A DNA stretch of 64,000 bases from Xylaria sp. FL1777 (GCA_022578965.1 MU400605.1:90675-154674), one strand, 5' to 3'. Positions 24,619 to 38,625 are shown, numbered from the stretch's first letter. The notes: a model not told the origin generated them from the letters alone. A program made the numbers and translations.

Positions 24619-26413
24619 TCAGAAGTAGGTAGGCTCAGCCCCACTCGCAAATGATGGGTCACGTGACACAACTACCCCCTTCATCTGGATATATTCCGGC
24701 TTAGCATCCTGGCCGGAGCCGGAAGGAGGGCGACGACTCTTCAAATACTTCGGTATCCTCATCCCCTTTAACCATATGCAGAGCATTACGACAAGAACTA
24801 GCGTAGTCAGCCCTCCGGCGGAGGCGGCTAGTATCCACCACTCGTTTGCTATTTCGATCTTTCCGGTTTCTTCCTTCACGGAGAATACGCAGGCACTAAA
24901 CAGCGTCTTGGAAGAAAAAGGGTTGTAAGTTAGGACAAGCCATTCTGAATGGGTTGGGTAGCGATCATGGAATGGCCTAAAAGACTCACAGCTACGAAAG
25001 TAGATGGTATAAACAACGACCCCAATATCGTGAGATTCTTAGCTTGCGAACTTGTTTTTCGAGAGTTTTCAGATATTGCCAGATTGTATTTCGTGTCGAG
25101 TTGGGAATTACTTGTGCGAAGCTATGTTGATGATCAGAACCGATTTGTACAGTAGCATATTGCTGTATATCATAGAGCATCGGATGGGTACTGAAGTAGA
25201 CGACTTACTAGAGAAACCATGTGCCCGGCCCGCTGCTGAGCGGACGCGCACATGGTCTGTCGCAGCCGTGTCACGGTCTGGAGAGACTCTATCTCATTGT
25301 CAAAGACCTGCAGCTCTTCGCCCGACATCCTAGGTAAATTGTTTCGCGGGTTGGAAGCCGCGCATAGTTTAGTATACCGGGTCATAATGCTCTTAGCAAA
25401 ATCCAAGGCAGACAACTCGAAGTCGGTAGCACAGCCCAGAGTCATTAACTTGATGCTAACTTTATTGAGTTCGACTATTGCCTTGATGTGTTCCTCGTAC
25501 ATCTTGTTCTCGTTGGGGTGTTTGCCATCTCTCTCGGGGGCATTGAACGATAGGGCCCGGCCACAGAACTTTTGCATTTCTATATCCAGTTCCTCGAACA
25601 CACTGAATACTTCTGAGGTGATAATCTCGTTGCTATAGTCGAGCTTCTCGTAGAGTATGTTGAATAGATAGACTGGGCAAGTCATGATTCTCTGGTGGCG
25701 AGCGGATATCTTTGCCCTCAGCCATTCTCTATCGTCTTCCTTCGGAACGGTGATGATGCACATTGTCGAGTTGGTACGAGGCGAGATCCTCATTGTAAAA
25801 AAATGATCCTGATTGTCTACACGAGGCGATTGTGCAGCGAAAACTAAATAGACGACCAATGAGACCATGACTAAGTCTATGGAGCGGTATGACGAAAAAA
25901 ACAATTCATTACATACCAAGTGGTGATTCGTCATGAATACCGGGATTGTCCTTGATGTAGTGGTGGTATCCAGTGTTAGGTAATTTCCTCCTTGCGAATG
26001 CGGACGAAAGGCGGAAAGTAGTGATCAGGTCATTAAAGTGACCGCTAGCAATAGAAAGGCCGACCTGTTTCGTCCCCCTTTCGGATAGCGGCGCGGGTAC
26101 CTCTGTTAAAATGCTGTAGTAACGAATACTGATCAGAGAACGCTTGATGGAAAATCTAATAGAGAGGGGGATTTACACAACGTCGATGGAGGAGCCGGAA
26201 TTGGCTGTTTTCCCGCGCTGGTATCTTCTCTAAGTCATTTATTAGTGCGGATAATAAATAGAGGCTTGTGAAATAATCGTCACATACGAAGTGATTGAGG
26301 CGTTCATCGAACCTTCCACCTTGTACTCTTTCACCAACAGATGTAGTACTATCCCACCATAAGACATCAGTGGGCCCATGATCTTGAAGCCATAATGAAT
26401 ATCCGTGAGCCAT
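24619..26413 (-). CDS. CorA-like (Mg2+ transporter-related) two-helix membrane protein
   Basis: Five exons assembled by hand: complement(24619..24906, 24990..25121, 25209..25870, 25917..26100, 26177..26413), about 500 aa. The N-terminal exon starts MAHGYSLWLQDHGPTDVLWW. A soluble part (VQGGRFDERLNHFVC ... LVFAAQSPRVDNQDHF ... STMCIITVPKEDDREWLRAK) is followed by long helices (CPVYLFNILYEKLDYSNEI, FSVFEELDIEMQKFCGR). The diagnostic end is NSQLDTKYNLAISENSRK, then KNLTILGSLFIPSTFVA joined to TLFSACVFSV (first membrane helix, about residues 391-412), and a second helix ANEWWILAASAGGLTTLVLV (about 428-452) with a short basic tail. This is the layout of fungal CorA-like proteins. The loop lacks the canonical Gly-Met-Asn signature, so magnesium transport is not assured. 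The junctions at 26177/26100 and 25917/25870 have alternatives (acceptor at 25876; donor and acceptor shifted a few bases). The 46-bp third-exon intron is short but plausible. Confidence 0.78.
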
Positions 26414-27733
26414 CGTGGAATTTATGACTGAGAACGGGTAATGCAACAAACGGGTGAAAGAGACGCCCAGGTAGCACAGAGAGAGATTGTGTGACGACGC
26501 ACACATACTATTTAGGCTTATTTATCGCCCTATGTACTCCGTATTTCGTATTGAGGTCGTCACCCATAGATTTCTTTACTGGTAAGGCTGTGGCGGAGCA
26601 ACGGGTGTGATACCAGACGTGTACAGCAAACAGGGATATGTTTAGTTTCGACTGCCCCTTGATGCCGCGGAAATAGAAATTCGTTTAGTGCTAGTGGTCC
26701 GGGGGACCAAACCCCCGTCCAATGTTACCCATACACATAGCATTCCATTCTGGAAGTTCCTGTAACATTCTAGAACTTTATGATCACTTAGCAGTCATAT
26801 TACCCTGTAGCCGTGATGGAATGGTTGGCCACATATCATCGAACGTAGGTAAATACATTTCGATATATGTTTGGCATTTTGATATTCGATTGGCTATTGA
26901 CGTGGTCTTGTAGAATCATTGAATCTTGTGGATGGGGTTGCTTTTAGAAAATTCTGGGCTGGGTTATACATATGTTAAATCTAATAGCCTAATCCCGTAT
27001 GAGCACGGTATAGAATTGCTAGTATAGATTGCCGGTTGGTGGGAGCAGGGTCAGTATGTAAAACCAATCATCAACAATCGTATAACCCGGGGTAGGCAGG
27101 GGACGGGGCCTGTCGCATGGCTTGTGTCAATTCTGCAGGATGCATGTAGATTGCTGTCAAATATAAGCGACAGCACCCTGTATGGTAATCACTTAAAGGA
27201 TTCGAGGTCCCCTTAATCGCATGTTTCTCAATAGAATTCAATGAAAATCCATCGATATAGCTAGAAATGGAAACAAAGTTAAAAGCAAGCATACATAATT
27301 ATTCATTTTGACCCTTGACCGGTTAGTTCCACTCGCACTACATCATTGTTCACATCCAATTACATATATACGATTGGTTGAAACAAGAACGAAACTGGTG
27401 ACATGTTTCTCTCATCCAGCCTTAAATAATACTTTTTTTTTTCCCTTTTGCAAACACGTTGATATCCAAGTAAGCGTATGTTGGACTAATGCCCACATGC
27501 AATACAGCGCGACAACTTAAATCGTATGCGAGTGTGCTCCAGCGAATTACTTTTTTATGAAAGTTGACCTTAAAATCGGGAGAAGTAAAAAAAGAAATAG
27601 AGTAAAATAGACCCAAATACCCCAAAAAGACGCGAGTTATGGAGATCCGCCTCTAACAAAGTGCAATTAACTTACTTGCTCTAAAGAGCTATTAACACAA
27701 GTTTTAAACTAGTTATTCTTACACTAGCTAAAG
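26414..27733. other. Intergenic region, 1.3 kb, next to the AT-rich block
   Basis: Holds the promoter of the CorA-like gene and then DNA of rising AT content up to the target-site duplication of the outer retrotransposon. No gene is supported. Short frames between 26.7 and 27.6 kb show no motifs. Confidence 0.5.
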
Positions 27734-27738
27734 TCCGG
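27734..27738. repeat. Target-site duplication TCCGG (left copy, outer element)
   Basis: The five bases before the left LTR are TCCGG and are repeated exactly after the right LTR at 52551-52555. This fixes both ends of the outer element across 24.8 kb. Confidence 0.9.
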
Positions 27739-28029
27739 TGTAATAAGGGCTCTAGTAAAAGGCTTAAAACTTAGTTATATTATTATTTAACTTAATAATT
27801 CTTTAGGGGTCTTAAGGCCATAGTTTTTTTTTGTCCTTTATATATAGAAATATTTTAGCTTATTTATGCTTATTAAGCTATTATATAATTTAGAACTTCT
27901 TTAGCTATTAAATTACTATATATGCAACTATATTATAAATAACTATTATAAACTAATAGTTTAACTTTATATGCGCTAATTTAAATAATAATAGCTTAAG
28001 CTTAATTATAAGTTAATGTTTGTTTAATA
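27739..28029 (-). repeat. 3' LTR of outer element (left)
   Basis: Length 291 bp, aligned base for base with 52260-52550. The outermost 100 bp (about 27739-27836) keep G/C-containing words such as AGGGGTCTTAAGGCC, while the inner part is converted to A/T. The inner boundary reads AATA where the partner reads GACA. Confidence 0.9.
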
Positions 28030-29041
28030 CTATTTTTTTTCTTTTTTAAGCTTAACTTTAAGCATATTAAAGTTCTTAATTTAAACTTTAAAAGTTTACT
28101 AGTTTATTAAAATTATATTAATAAAAGTTTTATATAAAAGCTTTAGTATTATTAATAAATATATAATTAAAAAGTTTTTAAGTTTAATATTATTTAGCTA
28201 GTTAATTTTTTTATTTAATTAAGTATTTAATATTTTTTTAAGTTTTTATAAAATCTTTGATTTTTTTTACTTAGTAGTTTTTTGCTTTAATTAAAAGCGC
28301 TTTTTGTAAAACTTAATTAAAGTTAAGTAATACTTAATTATTAACATAATAAAGCTTAATAAATAAAACATAAAATAAATTATAAATTCTTTAACCTTTA
28401 AATAATAATAACTTAATAGCAATAAGCAAAATTACTTTTTAGATTTTAAAAAGTCTTAATATTTTTTTGTTTAATTTCTTAGTAGGCTTTTTAGTTTTAA
28501 TATAACGCATATTTAATATAACTAGCTAATTAAGTTTATAAAGCAATATCTTTTATTGTTTTTTGTTTGCTTATTTTTTTATTTATTATTTAAACTTATT
28601 TAGCTATAGCTTAGCTTTTTTATAAACTTTAGTTATTTAATAAGCATATAAATTGCTAGCTAAATTATATAGCGCACTTAAAAGTAAATTATATACTACT
28701 AAATAAAAACTATAATTAATATAAAACAAAAATATATAAATTAAAGCAAATATAGCGTTATTATATATAAACTTTATAGTTAATAAAAAGTTTTTCTAGT
28801 TAGTTATTTTATAATTTATAAACGCTTTTAAATATATTTTAAAAATTTAATTAAGTTGTTTTATTTAACTGTTAGTTTAAAAATAAAAAGCAATACTTAT
28901 TTAAAGTTTAACTTTAATAAGCTTTAAAAAGTTCTTTTAAAAGTAGCTTATAAACCTAAAATCTTTATTAAAAATAATATTAAAAAATATACTATATAAT
29001 TTTTAATAAAATTTTACAAATATTTTAATTAAGTTTTTAGC

Positions 29042-30625
29042 TTTTTTTTTGTTAACTTTTAATAAAATAAAATGTTTTATTTTTATAAAAAGATCTATTA
29101 TTACTTATATAAAATTACATCTATTAAAAAGAAATAAGTTTATAATAAAGTTTATTATAATTAACTATTATAAAACGTAGTATAATTTTATAAGTTATAA
29201 AAGTTTATAAAGTATATAATATAACGCTTTATTTTATTAGCAACTAAAGCATTTATAAATAAATTCTTATATAGTTTTTTTAATGTTTAGCTATTAAAAG
29301 TTCTAAATAATAAATTTTAATGTTTTATTTATGCTTATATATTTTGCTATCTTTATATTATATTTAAATCTTATTACATTTTATTAAATAATAATAAATA
29401 TTTATAAGCGTTTTTTTTTATATAAAAAGTTATCTTAAAGTTTTATATCTTTAAAAGGTTTTTCTTTTTAAATTATATATTTTAAGTTATTTTTAGTTGC
29501 TTTTTTAATCCTTTTAATAAATTTTAGTAGCTATTTTAATATAAAAAAGCTATAAAGTTATTTTAAAGTAAGCAATACTAATGCTGCTATATTAAACATA
29601 GTTTCTTTATTATGCAAAAAATGCTTATTTTATAAAACTAACTTAATTAGCTAGTTTTTATTTCCTTTTTTTTTAAAACAGTATTAAAAAAAGCATAACA
29701 TAATATTAGCTTTTTTATTAAGCTATTTTAGCTTATAATTAATAATAAACTAATATATTACTAGTTATTAAGCTTACTTAGCTTATTATTAATTTAGCAC
29801 TTTAGCAATAATAAAATATAACAAGTTTTAATAATTTAAGTAGATTTTAATTTAATATTTAGCACTTTTAAAGTATTAACATTATTAATTAAATAAATTT
29901 ACTATAATAAATAGTTCTTTATTATATATTTTATAGTTTATTTTTATAAGCATAAGTTTTTAAAAATAAAACGCTACAAAGTATAGTTTTTTATTATTGT
30001 TTTTTTAAAATAACATTATACTAAAAGCAAAATTAAAAGCGTTAATTTTTATATATACTACTTAAAATAAATCAAAATAAACTAAAATAAAAGCAGTAGT
30101 AAATCTGTATTTTAGTTTAAAAAAAGCCTTATTTATAACGTTTATTTACTTTTATAACTTTTAGTTCATTTTATTAGCATTTATAAGTAGTTTTATAATT
30201 AAAAAAAACTTTTAAATAAACCTTCAATAAAAATTAGCAAAGCTAATAAACTGCTATAATTTTTTTAAAGTGCTTAAAAGTTCTTATTAAATAATGCAGT
30301 TTACTTTATTTTACGCTATAAAAATATTTTTTAAGCTTATAATATAGCTTAAAAACTTAACTTTTTATATTTGCTATTTGTACTTTTGTAGCATAATAGC
30401 TAAATTATGCTTAATAAATTATTATAATATTTTTTTAACTAGTTAGTTATATTTTTTTTAAATATTAGCATATATAAAAAAATTGTTAAAATATATTAAT
30501 AATTTAGCATTAATAAAATCGCAAAAAATATAGTTTATTATTAATTAAAAAGTTATAAAAGCATTAATTAGTTCTATTAATATAACTATATATTTAAATA
30601 ATTTATATTTATAGCAAAAAGCCGT
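29042..30625 (-). pseudogene. Outer element pol: reverse transcriptase and integrase remnants
   Basis: Read on the - strand, 30625-30480 gives a gypsy RT core: KTAF, LFKYIVILIELINAFITF (in place of the usual FGLxNAPATFQ context), DFINAKLLIYFNNFFIYAN. The catalytic YxDD is now YFNN, as expected when GAT/GAC become AAT/AAC. Further on, 29131-29042 gives an integrase core, VIIDLFIKIKHFI followed by a helix (KKKAKNLIKIFVKFY), matching the conserved VxxDRFxKMxHFIP region. RT before integrase identifies Ty3/gypsy. Many in-frame TAA/TAG; not functional. Confidence 0.8.
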
Positions 30626-30958
30626 TTTTTATTTGTATTTTTTTTTAATTCTTATAAAATAAAATCTTAACTTAAAATCTATTTTTAAAAATTATTTAGC
30701 TATTTTAAAGCAAGCTTATAATTCTAAAATTAAAAAAATAAAATATTAAATAAATATTATAACTGCATTAAGTTTTTAATAATTTATAACTAGTTTAAAA
30801 AAATCATTAAAGTTTTTTTTTTTATAAATATAAAAAAAGCGCTATATAACAAAATAAATTTTTTAATACGTTATATTTTTAGCATATTTTTTAACTATAG
30901 TTTTAAAATATTAAGCTTTTAATTATTTATAGCATAAAAAAGTTTTTAAAAAATTATT

Positions 30959-31151
30959 TGTTATAATTAAGCTACTTAGGTACCTTAGCACATATTACAG
31001 GTTACATGTATATATAAGATATTCTTTTTATACCTATTTTATAGGAGTTTTCTCTTTTTTTCAAGCTTTAGTTTTATTAAATACTTACTATAAAACTAAA
31101 GATATATTAACTATTATACTTAACCTTTAATGCTTTATACTTTTTATAATA
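30959..31151 (+). repeat. 5' LTR of copy A
   Basis: 193 bp, containing GCTACTTAGGTACC near the start and the conserved end word AATGCTTTATAC. It matches the 3' LTR at 38626-38818 and both LTRs of copy B, apart mostly from C/T and G/A differences. Confidence 0.9.
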
Positions 31152-33759
31152 ATTTTAAAGCTTTTTAAAATAAAGTTACTTATAATACTTTGTTATATTA
31201 TAGAATAGCTAAATATTAATTAATTATATAAGCTAGTACTATTTTTAATAGCTTTTTTTTAAAACAAACTTTAATAATGAACTAAGAATAAACTTAGCAT
31301 AAATTATTTTTAGAACTAGGCTTAAGCAAATAACGATTATTTAGTGCTTTAAGTACTAATATTTAACTGTTGCAAATATAAATTGTATAGCTTTTAGCTA
31401 AAATTAAAAAGCTAAAGTAGCAAGTTATGCAGCAAAAAAATAAAAGCAAACAAGTTGCTTTAAAATTAAAAATAGCTTGTACTACTTTTACTTTATAATT
31501 AAGTAAATAAAAAAACTAAAAAACAACATTTTTAAAAAAACAAAAGAACTTTTTAAACCTTAAAAAACGATTTTGCAACTTAGGTTAAAAATAAAAACAT
31601 AAAGATTTTAGTAATAATAACAATTTTTTATTTTCTAGCTTTAATAAAAAGCATAATTAAAGAAAACCTAAATATTAATTATATTAAAATTGCTTATATT
31701 ACTATTAGTATTACTTATTTAAAAATACTAATTTTAGCTAACTATTAAAGTTTAATTATAACTTTTTTAGTATAGAATTTATTTATTAATGCTAGCTAAA
31801 GTAAGTAAAAAAACTTTAGATTATTTTTAAAGAAGCTAATTAAAAATTTTATTATAATAAGAACAAGATTTTATACGTATATAGCAATATAAACTAAAAC
31901 TATAAAAATGCTTATTAATTAATATTGCAAAAATTATTAACCTTAAAAAAAAAACAATTTAAAACTAACTAAAAAGTATTTTTAAACTAAACTAAAATTT
32001 TGCTTAAGCAGTTTGCTTTTTTATAAGCTAACATAAGTATATAATTAAAATAAGCAAATTAACAAGCTAACTAAAACTTAAAGCTATTTAATTAATACTT
32101 TGCTAGCATTAAACTTTAAAATGTTTATTAAAACAAAAGCAAAAAAGCTTTATTATATTACTAAAAACTAAGTATATTATTTTAGCAAAAGCTAATAAAC
32201 TATTATAATTTATTACTAATTATATAAGCTAATATAATTAATGCTATATAATAACGCTAAAAACTAATAACTAAAAAACAACGTTTAAACTGCAGTAAAA
32301 AAAAACTAAAGTTAAACGTTACTTAAATTACTAGTAAATTAACTTTAAATATTAAGCAAAACTAAACTAGTAATTAGCATATTAATACTAGCTGCAAAAA
32401 TAATAATATTAGTTTTAATAGTTAAAACTATTTTTGCAGAAGTAATAATTATAATAATAGCTGCAATAATAATAACTAAAGATTTTATAAAAGCAATAAT
32501 AGCTATAAAAGCTAAAACTAATACTATAAAAGTAATAATAATAAAAGTTATAGCTAGTACTAAAACTAAAAATATATAAATAATTAAAGTAATAACAATA
32601 ATATTTATATTTTAAAGAACTGTTATATTTTTAAAACCTTTTTAAATTAATTTTAGAATAATAATAAAAGTAGTTTAAATTTAAACTTTTATAAAAACTT
32701 TATTTGCTATAGCTATAAATAACTTAGCTATATTATTTTTAATTGCTTTTAGCTTAAAAGTAATAATAATAATAGTAATAATAAAAACAATAGATTTAAT
32801 AGCTGTATTAGCTATAATAGTAATATTACTTAAAAACGAACTATTTAAAAAATTTAAATAAATAAAAACTAAAACATAAATAAAAAAAACTAAAAATAGC
32901 AATTAAAGTTTTATATACTTTTTTTATAAAAGCTATAGTACTATAACTTAAAAAATAAATAGTAAGCTTAGTATTAATTATACTAACTATAAATTTTAAG
33001 CTAAAGTTATTATTTTATATATTTATTTTATGCTATTTTTATACTTTTTGCACTATTTATTTTGTTAGCTTTATAAAACTACCTATTAAAACTTATGTTA
33101 ATTTTAATTTATGCGTTAAATATAACTATATTAGTTTTACTTTTGCTTTTTATTATAAATTATAGTAAGCATTTTTTTATATATTTGTATTATAATATGC
33201 TGCTAAAAGTGGATTTTTTATTTATAAAGCTTATTAAGTTATTTATAAATTAACTAATAATTATAGTGTTATTTATAGAATTAAGCATGTATGCATAGCT
33301 ATTAATTATAACTATTGCTTTAAAAGCAGCTTTTTTTTATTATTTTAAACTACTTTAAAAAATGAAAAAATTATATTAAATTTAGGCATTAATTAATAGT
33401 TTTTTAAATTATGCCGCTTTTAAGTAAAAGTATTTAGCTTAACTAAGTTTATAAAAGCTTGCTAAAATTAAGCTTGCTGTTATGCTATTATTTAACTATT
33501 TAAATTTATATAGCTTGAAAAGTTAAAAAAAAGCTTTAGTTATTTTAATTTTATAGTAATTTTAAAAAAGTTTTATAATTTATTTAAGTTTTTTAATATT
33601 AATAAAGCAAACATATTGCTATAATTAAAGCAAGAAAACTTTGTTATTAAGCTAAAAAAAAACGCAGTTATATTTTATTTTTTTATATATTTATTAGCTT
33701 AAAATAAGCTAAAAAAACTATAAAAATAGCTTAATAAAATGCTAAAAGCAAAAAAAATT

Positions 33760-36605
33760 AAAAAGTTTACTAGCTTTATTAGCGCTTTAATTCTTTTTGT
33801 ATTTAAAAAAAATAGAAGCTTACGTTTATATATAAATTATAAAAAACTTAATTAGGTTATACGTAAAAATTAATATATTTTACTATTTATTTTAGAGCTG
33901 CTTAATAAAATTTTAAAAGCTAAGATTTTTAGCAAAATTAACTTTAAAAATGCTTATTATTATTTATACATTTAAAAAAGAAATAAATAAAAAACAGCGT
34001 TTTATATATGCTATAACTATTATAAATTTCTAGTTATACTTATAAGTTTATTAAATGTTTTTGTTACTTTTTAAAGTTATATATAAAAAGCATTTAACGA
34101 TATAATAAATATATTTTGTATTATATATTTTAATAATGTGTTTATTTTTTTTTTAAATAAAGATTTTTATATGAAATATATTTAAAACGTTATTAAAAAG
34201 CTATAAAAAGCAGAACTATACGTTAAGCTATTTAAGTGCTAATTTTATTAAAAAAAAATCGAATTTTTAAGTTATATTATTTTTAGCTAAAAAATTAAAA
34301 TAAACTTTTTATATATAAACATTATTTAATAATAGCTTATATTAAATATTTATTAAGTGTTATAATAATTTTTAAGGTTTTATAATTTTTACTGCTGTTT
34401 TATAAACAAGTATTTTTATATTGCTGCGCTTTTGTTTAAATATTTAAAAAAAAACGCAATAAAAACAAAAGAAAGTTAAATTTTTTTAAATAGTCTTAAA
34501 AAAAAGGCTTTTAAAAACCTTTAAAATGCATTTAAGCAAGCTATTTTTTTTATATATTTTAACCTTAAAAAACAAATATTACTAAAAACTGATTTCTTTA
34601 AAGTAGCTTTTATAAAAAATTTATTTTAGCAAAATAATTAAAGCATTTTTAAACTAGTTGCATTTTATTTTTAAAAGCTATTTAAAAAAGAAATGCAATA
34701 TAGTATGTTTAACTAAAAAATACTTATAATAATAAATTGCTTTAAGCATTAATAGCATTATTTATAAAAAAGCAATTTATTAATTAAAATATTAATTAAT
34801 TATGCTAACTTTTAAACGTTTATAAAAATGCTAAAGCTTAATAAAAAGCAAGCTTATTAATGTTTATTATTAGCTTTTTTTAACTTTATTATTAAATATT
34901 AAGCAAGCAAAAAAAACAAAGCTAATTTTTTTTTGTGCTGTTTTAATTATATAGCTGTTTTGCTTAGTAATATTAATATTTTTTTAACGTTAAAAAAAAA
35001 AGTTATAGTAGTATAGCAAGTTAAAGTTTTTAATTTGTATTTTAATACTTAAGTTAAAGCTTTATATTTTAAAGCTATACTTATTAAAAAAGCTTTTTTT
35101 ATTTAAGCAGTTATACGTTTGCATACGTAAATAGCTGCAGGCTTAAAAAAATTAAAAGATCTAAAAGCTTTTAAAAAGCTAAAAAACTTTATTTAAAAAG
35201 TTTAAAAAAAAAACCTTAAATGCTATGCAATTATAAAACGATTAAAAGCAAAAAAGCTTACAAATTTTTAATAGTTAATAAAAAAATCCTTAGTTTACTA
35301 TAAAAACAAAATTTATATTTTTTTTAAAAAAGCTATATATTTTTAACTTATTAAGCTATATTATAATAATTTTTTAGCTAAATACTTTAGCTAAAGCTAT
35401 ACTTTAGAACTATTATAACAAAAGTTTTATTAAAGCAATATAAAACTAAATATTAAAAAGTATATATAAAGCTATATAATTTGCTTTAGAACTAAAGCAA
35501 AATACTACTAAAAATACAGTAAATTTAACGTTTTGTTAATACTTAGTAAACTTATATAAAAGCTATTTATAAACTTTATTATAAGTTTACTAAAAACCTT
35601 TTATAAAAAAAAACTAGTTAATATTATTTTTGTTATTATAAACAGATTTACTAAGCTTATATATTTATTTTTAGTTAATACTATTATAACTTTAGTTAAG
35701 CTAGCAGTTTTATTTTACTATAAAATTAAATATATTTATAATAGCTTAAAAAGCATTATTTTTAATAAAAGCTTTGTTTTTACTAGCTAATTTTAGTTTA
35801 ATTTATGTTATTACTTAAAAGTTAAGCAAAAGCTTTTAGTAATATTTCATTTTAGAACTAATAAATAAACAAAACAAATAAACTAAATAATTAAAAGCTA
35901 TTTTAAGTGCTTTATAAATAATAAACAAACTAATTAGCTTTAATTTTTACTTTAAGCCTTTTTTGCTATAAATTTTGCTATTAATTTTATAATTAAACAA
36001 TTATTTTTTAAAGCTTTATATAATTACATACTAAAATTCCGTTTATTTATTAAAAATAACTTTATATTAAAAAAGATTTTAGCTATACAAAAACGTTTTA
36101 ATAAATTATAAACTATTAAAAATAAAATAATAAAGCAATAATAAATTATAACTAATAAATATATAAAATATTATAATAATAAGCATAAATTTATAACTTT
36201 TAAAACTAAAGACTTAGTAATACTATTAATAAAAAATATTAAGTTTAAAAATAAAAAATTAGCGCTTAAGTTTATTAAACCTTTTTAAATTTTTTTTATA
36301 GTTAGTTTATAAGCATACTATATTAGTTTTTTAAAATAATATAGCTGCTTTTATTTTGTTTTTTTAATTTAATTATTTAAGCTTTAAAAAGCTAAACATA
36401 AGTATAGTTTATTTATGTTAAACCTTAAAAATAAGTTAAAAAAATAAAAAGTTAAAAATATAATAAATAAAATAACTTATAATAAAAAAGAATATTATTT
36501 TATTAAATAAAAAGACTAGTTAACTAAGTATAATTAATAAGTATTTATTACTAATATTATAGCTTTTAAAGCAATTAAAAACTTTAAAAAGCGCTTAAGT
36601 TACAA
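33760..36605 (+). pseudogene. Copy A pol: RT, RNase H, integrase and chromodomain remnants
   Basis: One frame, broken by TAA/TAG, runs through the classical order. RT: LFVFKKNRSLRLYINYKKLN, KTAFYICYNYYKFLV, then FCIIYFNNVFIF with YFNN for YLDD (near 34115-34150). Integrase core: FVIINRFTKLIYLF (near 35620-35680, catalytic Asp now Asn) and, later, KFITFKTKDLVIL. Chromodomain: EYYFIK*KD*LTKYN-type sequence at 36436-36605, corresponding to the usual YFIKWKDxPxxYNxW after replacing TAG by Trp. A C-terminal chromodomain places the element among chromoviruses, whose integrases are steered to heterochromatin. Non-functional now. Confidence 0.85.
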
Positions 36606-36656
36606 AAAAAAAGCAAAGCTATTAAGCTAATAAAATAGTATTAATCTATTATTAAT

Positions 36657-38223
36657 TTAGCTATAAACTAAAGTTTAAATACGTTATATATATTAACTAG
36701 TTATTTTTTTGTTTTTAATTATATAATAAGAATTATATTTATTGCTTTAAGTTTTAAAATACTTGCGCTTTATTAATAAGCTATATATAAAAATACTATA
36801 AATAAGTTATAATATCTTTATAAAAAGGCCTTAAAACATTAATTATTAAACTTTAAAACATTTTTATATTAAAAAAAGCTAATTAAATATTTTTATTTAC
36901 GCTTATTAATAATAGTTAATATAGCTTTATATATATTTTTTTTAAAAGAAATAAAAGTAGCTTTTTAAGCTGCATATTTATAGTTTATAACTTGCATTTT
37001 AAATGCAATTAAACAAGCATATTGCTAGCGTTAAAAATAGTTTTAATTTTATTAAAAAATCTTATAAAATTAGTTTAAATAAAGCTATTTATAGCGCTTA
37101 TACAAAAAGGCTTAATAGCTTAGCAAGCTAAAGATTTACGCTTTACTACTAAATGTTTATATTTAGCACAATATTTTTGCATTGTTAATTATTAGCTAAA
37201 CTTTATATAAAATAAAAATAAAACTACTTATTTTTATATTATTAATTTTGCTAATTAATTAAAACTAAGCTTTATAAGTTAATAAAAAATATAAAAATGT
37301 TTTTAAAAAGCAAAACTGCATAACTATAAAGTTAACATAATAATTGTTTAAAGTTTTTTAAACAATAGTGCGATTTTTATTTATAATAACTTTTTTATAG
37401 TTGTTTTTTTAAAAAACAAAAAAATAAACAAACTAGTTTAATAATTTTTAAATATGTATTATATTAAAATATAATATAGCAAACAGCTAACTTATTAATA
37501 AAACTAATTTAAAATAAATATAAATTAATTTATAAGCTTGTATAAAGTATAGCTGTTTATATAGCTTATATAAGCTATTACTTTTAAATTTTTAAATTTG
37601 CAAACTATATTTAAAAGCAAGCTATTTTTTAGCTAAAATGCTTTTTTAAAATGCTTAAAATAAAGCTAACATATTAATAAACTACTTAAAACTATTGCTT
37701 TTTTAATAGTTTTATACTTTTTATTTTTAGCTTTAGTAGTTTGTTTATAAAGTTTGCAAATAAAAGTTATAATAAAAATAAGCTAACGTTTAAATAGCAT
37801 AAAAACTTTAATATTTGCATTAAAATTAGACTTATTTTTTGCGTTATTTATATTAAAATTGCATAAGCTAGCATTTAAATTCTTTTTAGAATTTATAAAG
37901 TTAAAATTATTTTTATTTTTATTTTTATTTTTTTTTTTTTAACCTGTAAAAAGCTTAATAATATTTACATTTTTATCGAAATTAAAGCTGTTTTAAAAAA
38001 AAAGCAAACTGCTAAAACTTTTATTTTTATTATTAAAATTATTAAACTTTTAGTAAAAAAGTTCGTTAAAGTTTTGTTTTATAGTAAAATTAAACTTATT
38101 TTTAGATAAATTTAAGCGTAAAACAAGTTGTAATAATTTTTTACGTTTATATTTACGACTATAGTTTTAACTGCAATTATATTTACGTATACTATTTTTA
38201 ATTACTGCAAGTTTAAGCAGCAT
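36657..38223 (-). pseudogene. Antisense open frame (about 520 codons) of copy A, RIP-degraded
   Basis: On the strand opposite to pol, an ATG at 38223 (MLLKLAVIKNSIRKYN) opens a frame that reads on with only TAA/TAG interruptions. It shows a basic Arg/Lys cluster (SRKYKRKKLLQLVLRLNL), then Asn/Lys/Ser-rich sequence (FNNFNNKNKSFSSLLF, KKKNKNKNKNNFNFINSKKN) and KSNFNANIKVFMLFKR. The same frame with the same ATG and matching stop positions occurs in copy B. Asn and Lys here are probably decayed Asp and Glu, so the original was likely a basic N-terminus followed by an acidic Ser-rich stretch. Function unknown; no domain recognised. The 3' limit is approximate. Confidence 0.4.
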
Positions 38224-38625
38224 AATTATAATATAAATAGTAATTAAAAAAAAAGCAGAAAAAATGTAAAATAAGTATAAAAATAGCAGTAGTAAAATAT
38301 ATAGCTAAAACTAATTGTTTAGCAGCAGCTAAAAAGAAAAAAAAAAAAAGAAAAAAAAAAAAGAAAACATATAATAATAAAAATATAAGCGTAAAACTTG
38401 CTATAAATATAGCACAAAACAAACATAATTTAACATATAAACATAAGCATAAATATATAAGTACTTTAATTATTATACTACATAAGCATTTTATTTAATA
38501 TATTATATTTATGCTTAATTATTTTATACTACTTTATTTTATTATTTATACTTAAAATTAATTACTTTAATTAATTTTATTTATATATAAGTTAAAAACA
38601 ACCTAATTAAAAAAAAGAAAATAGT

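Noticed and set aside
32681..32902. 73-codon hydrophobic frame (and twin at 45820-46041)
   Set aside because: These are the same segment of copies A and B on the strand opposite to gag/pol; Ile/Phe/Leu-rich because the DNA is about 80% A/T. Its recurrence helped reveal the inverted element pair but it is not a gene.
38213..38422. Poly-Phe hydrophobic frame (and its counterpart at 40237-40509)
   Set aside because: Begins outside the conserved antisense frame, is in a different register, and its Phe run is simply the complement of an A/G homopurine tract. Not treated as a membrane protein.
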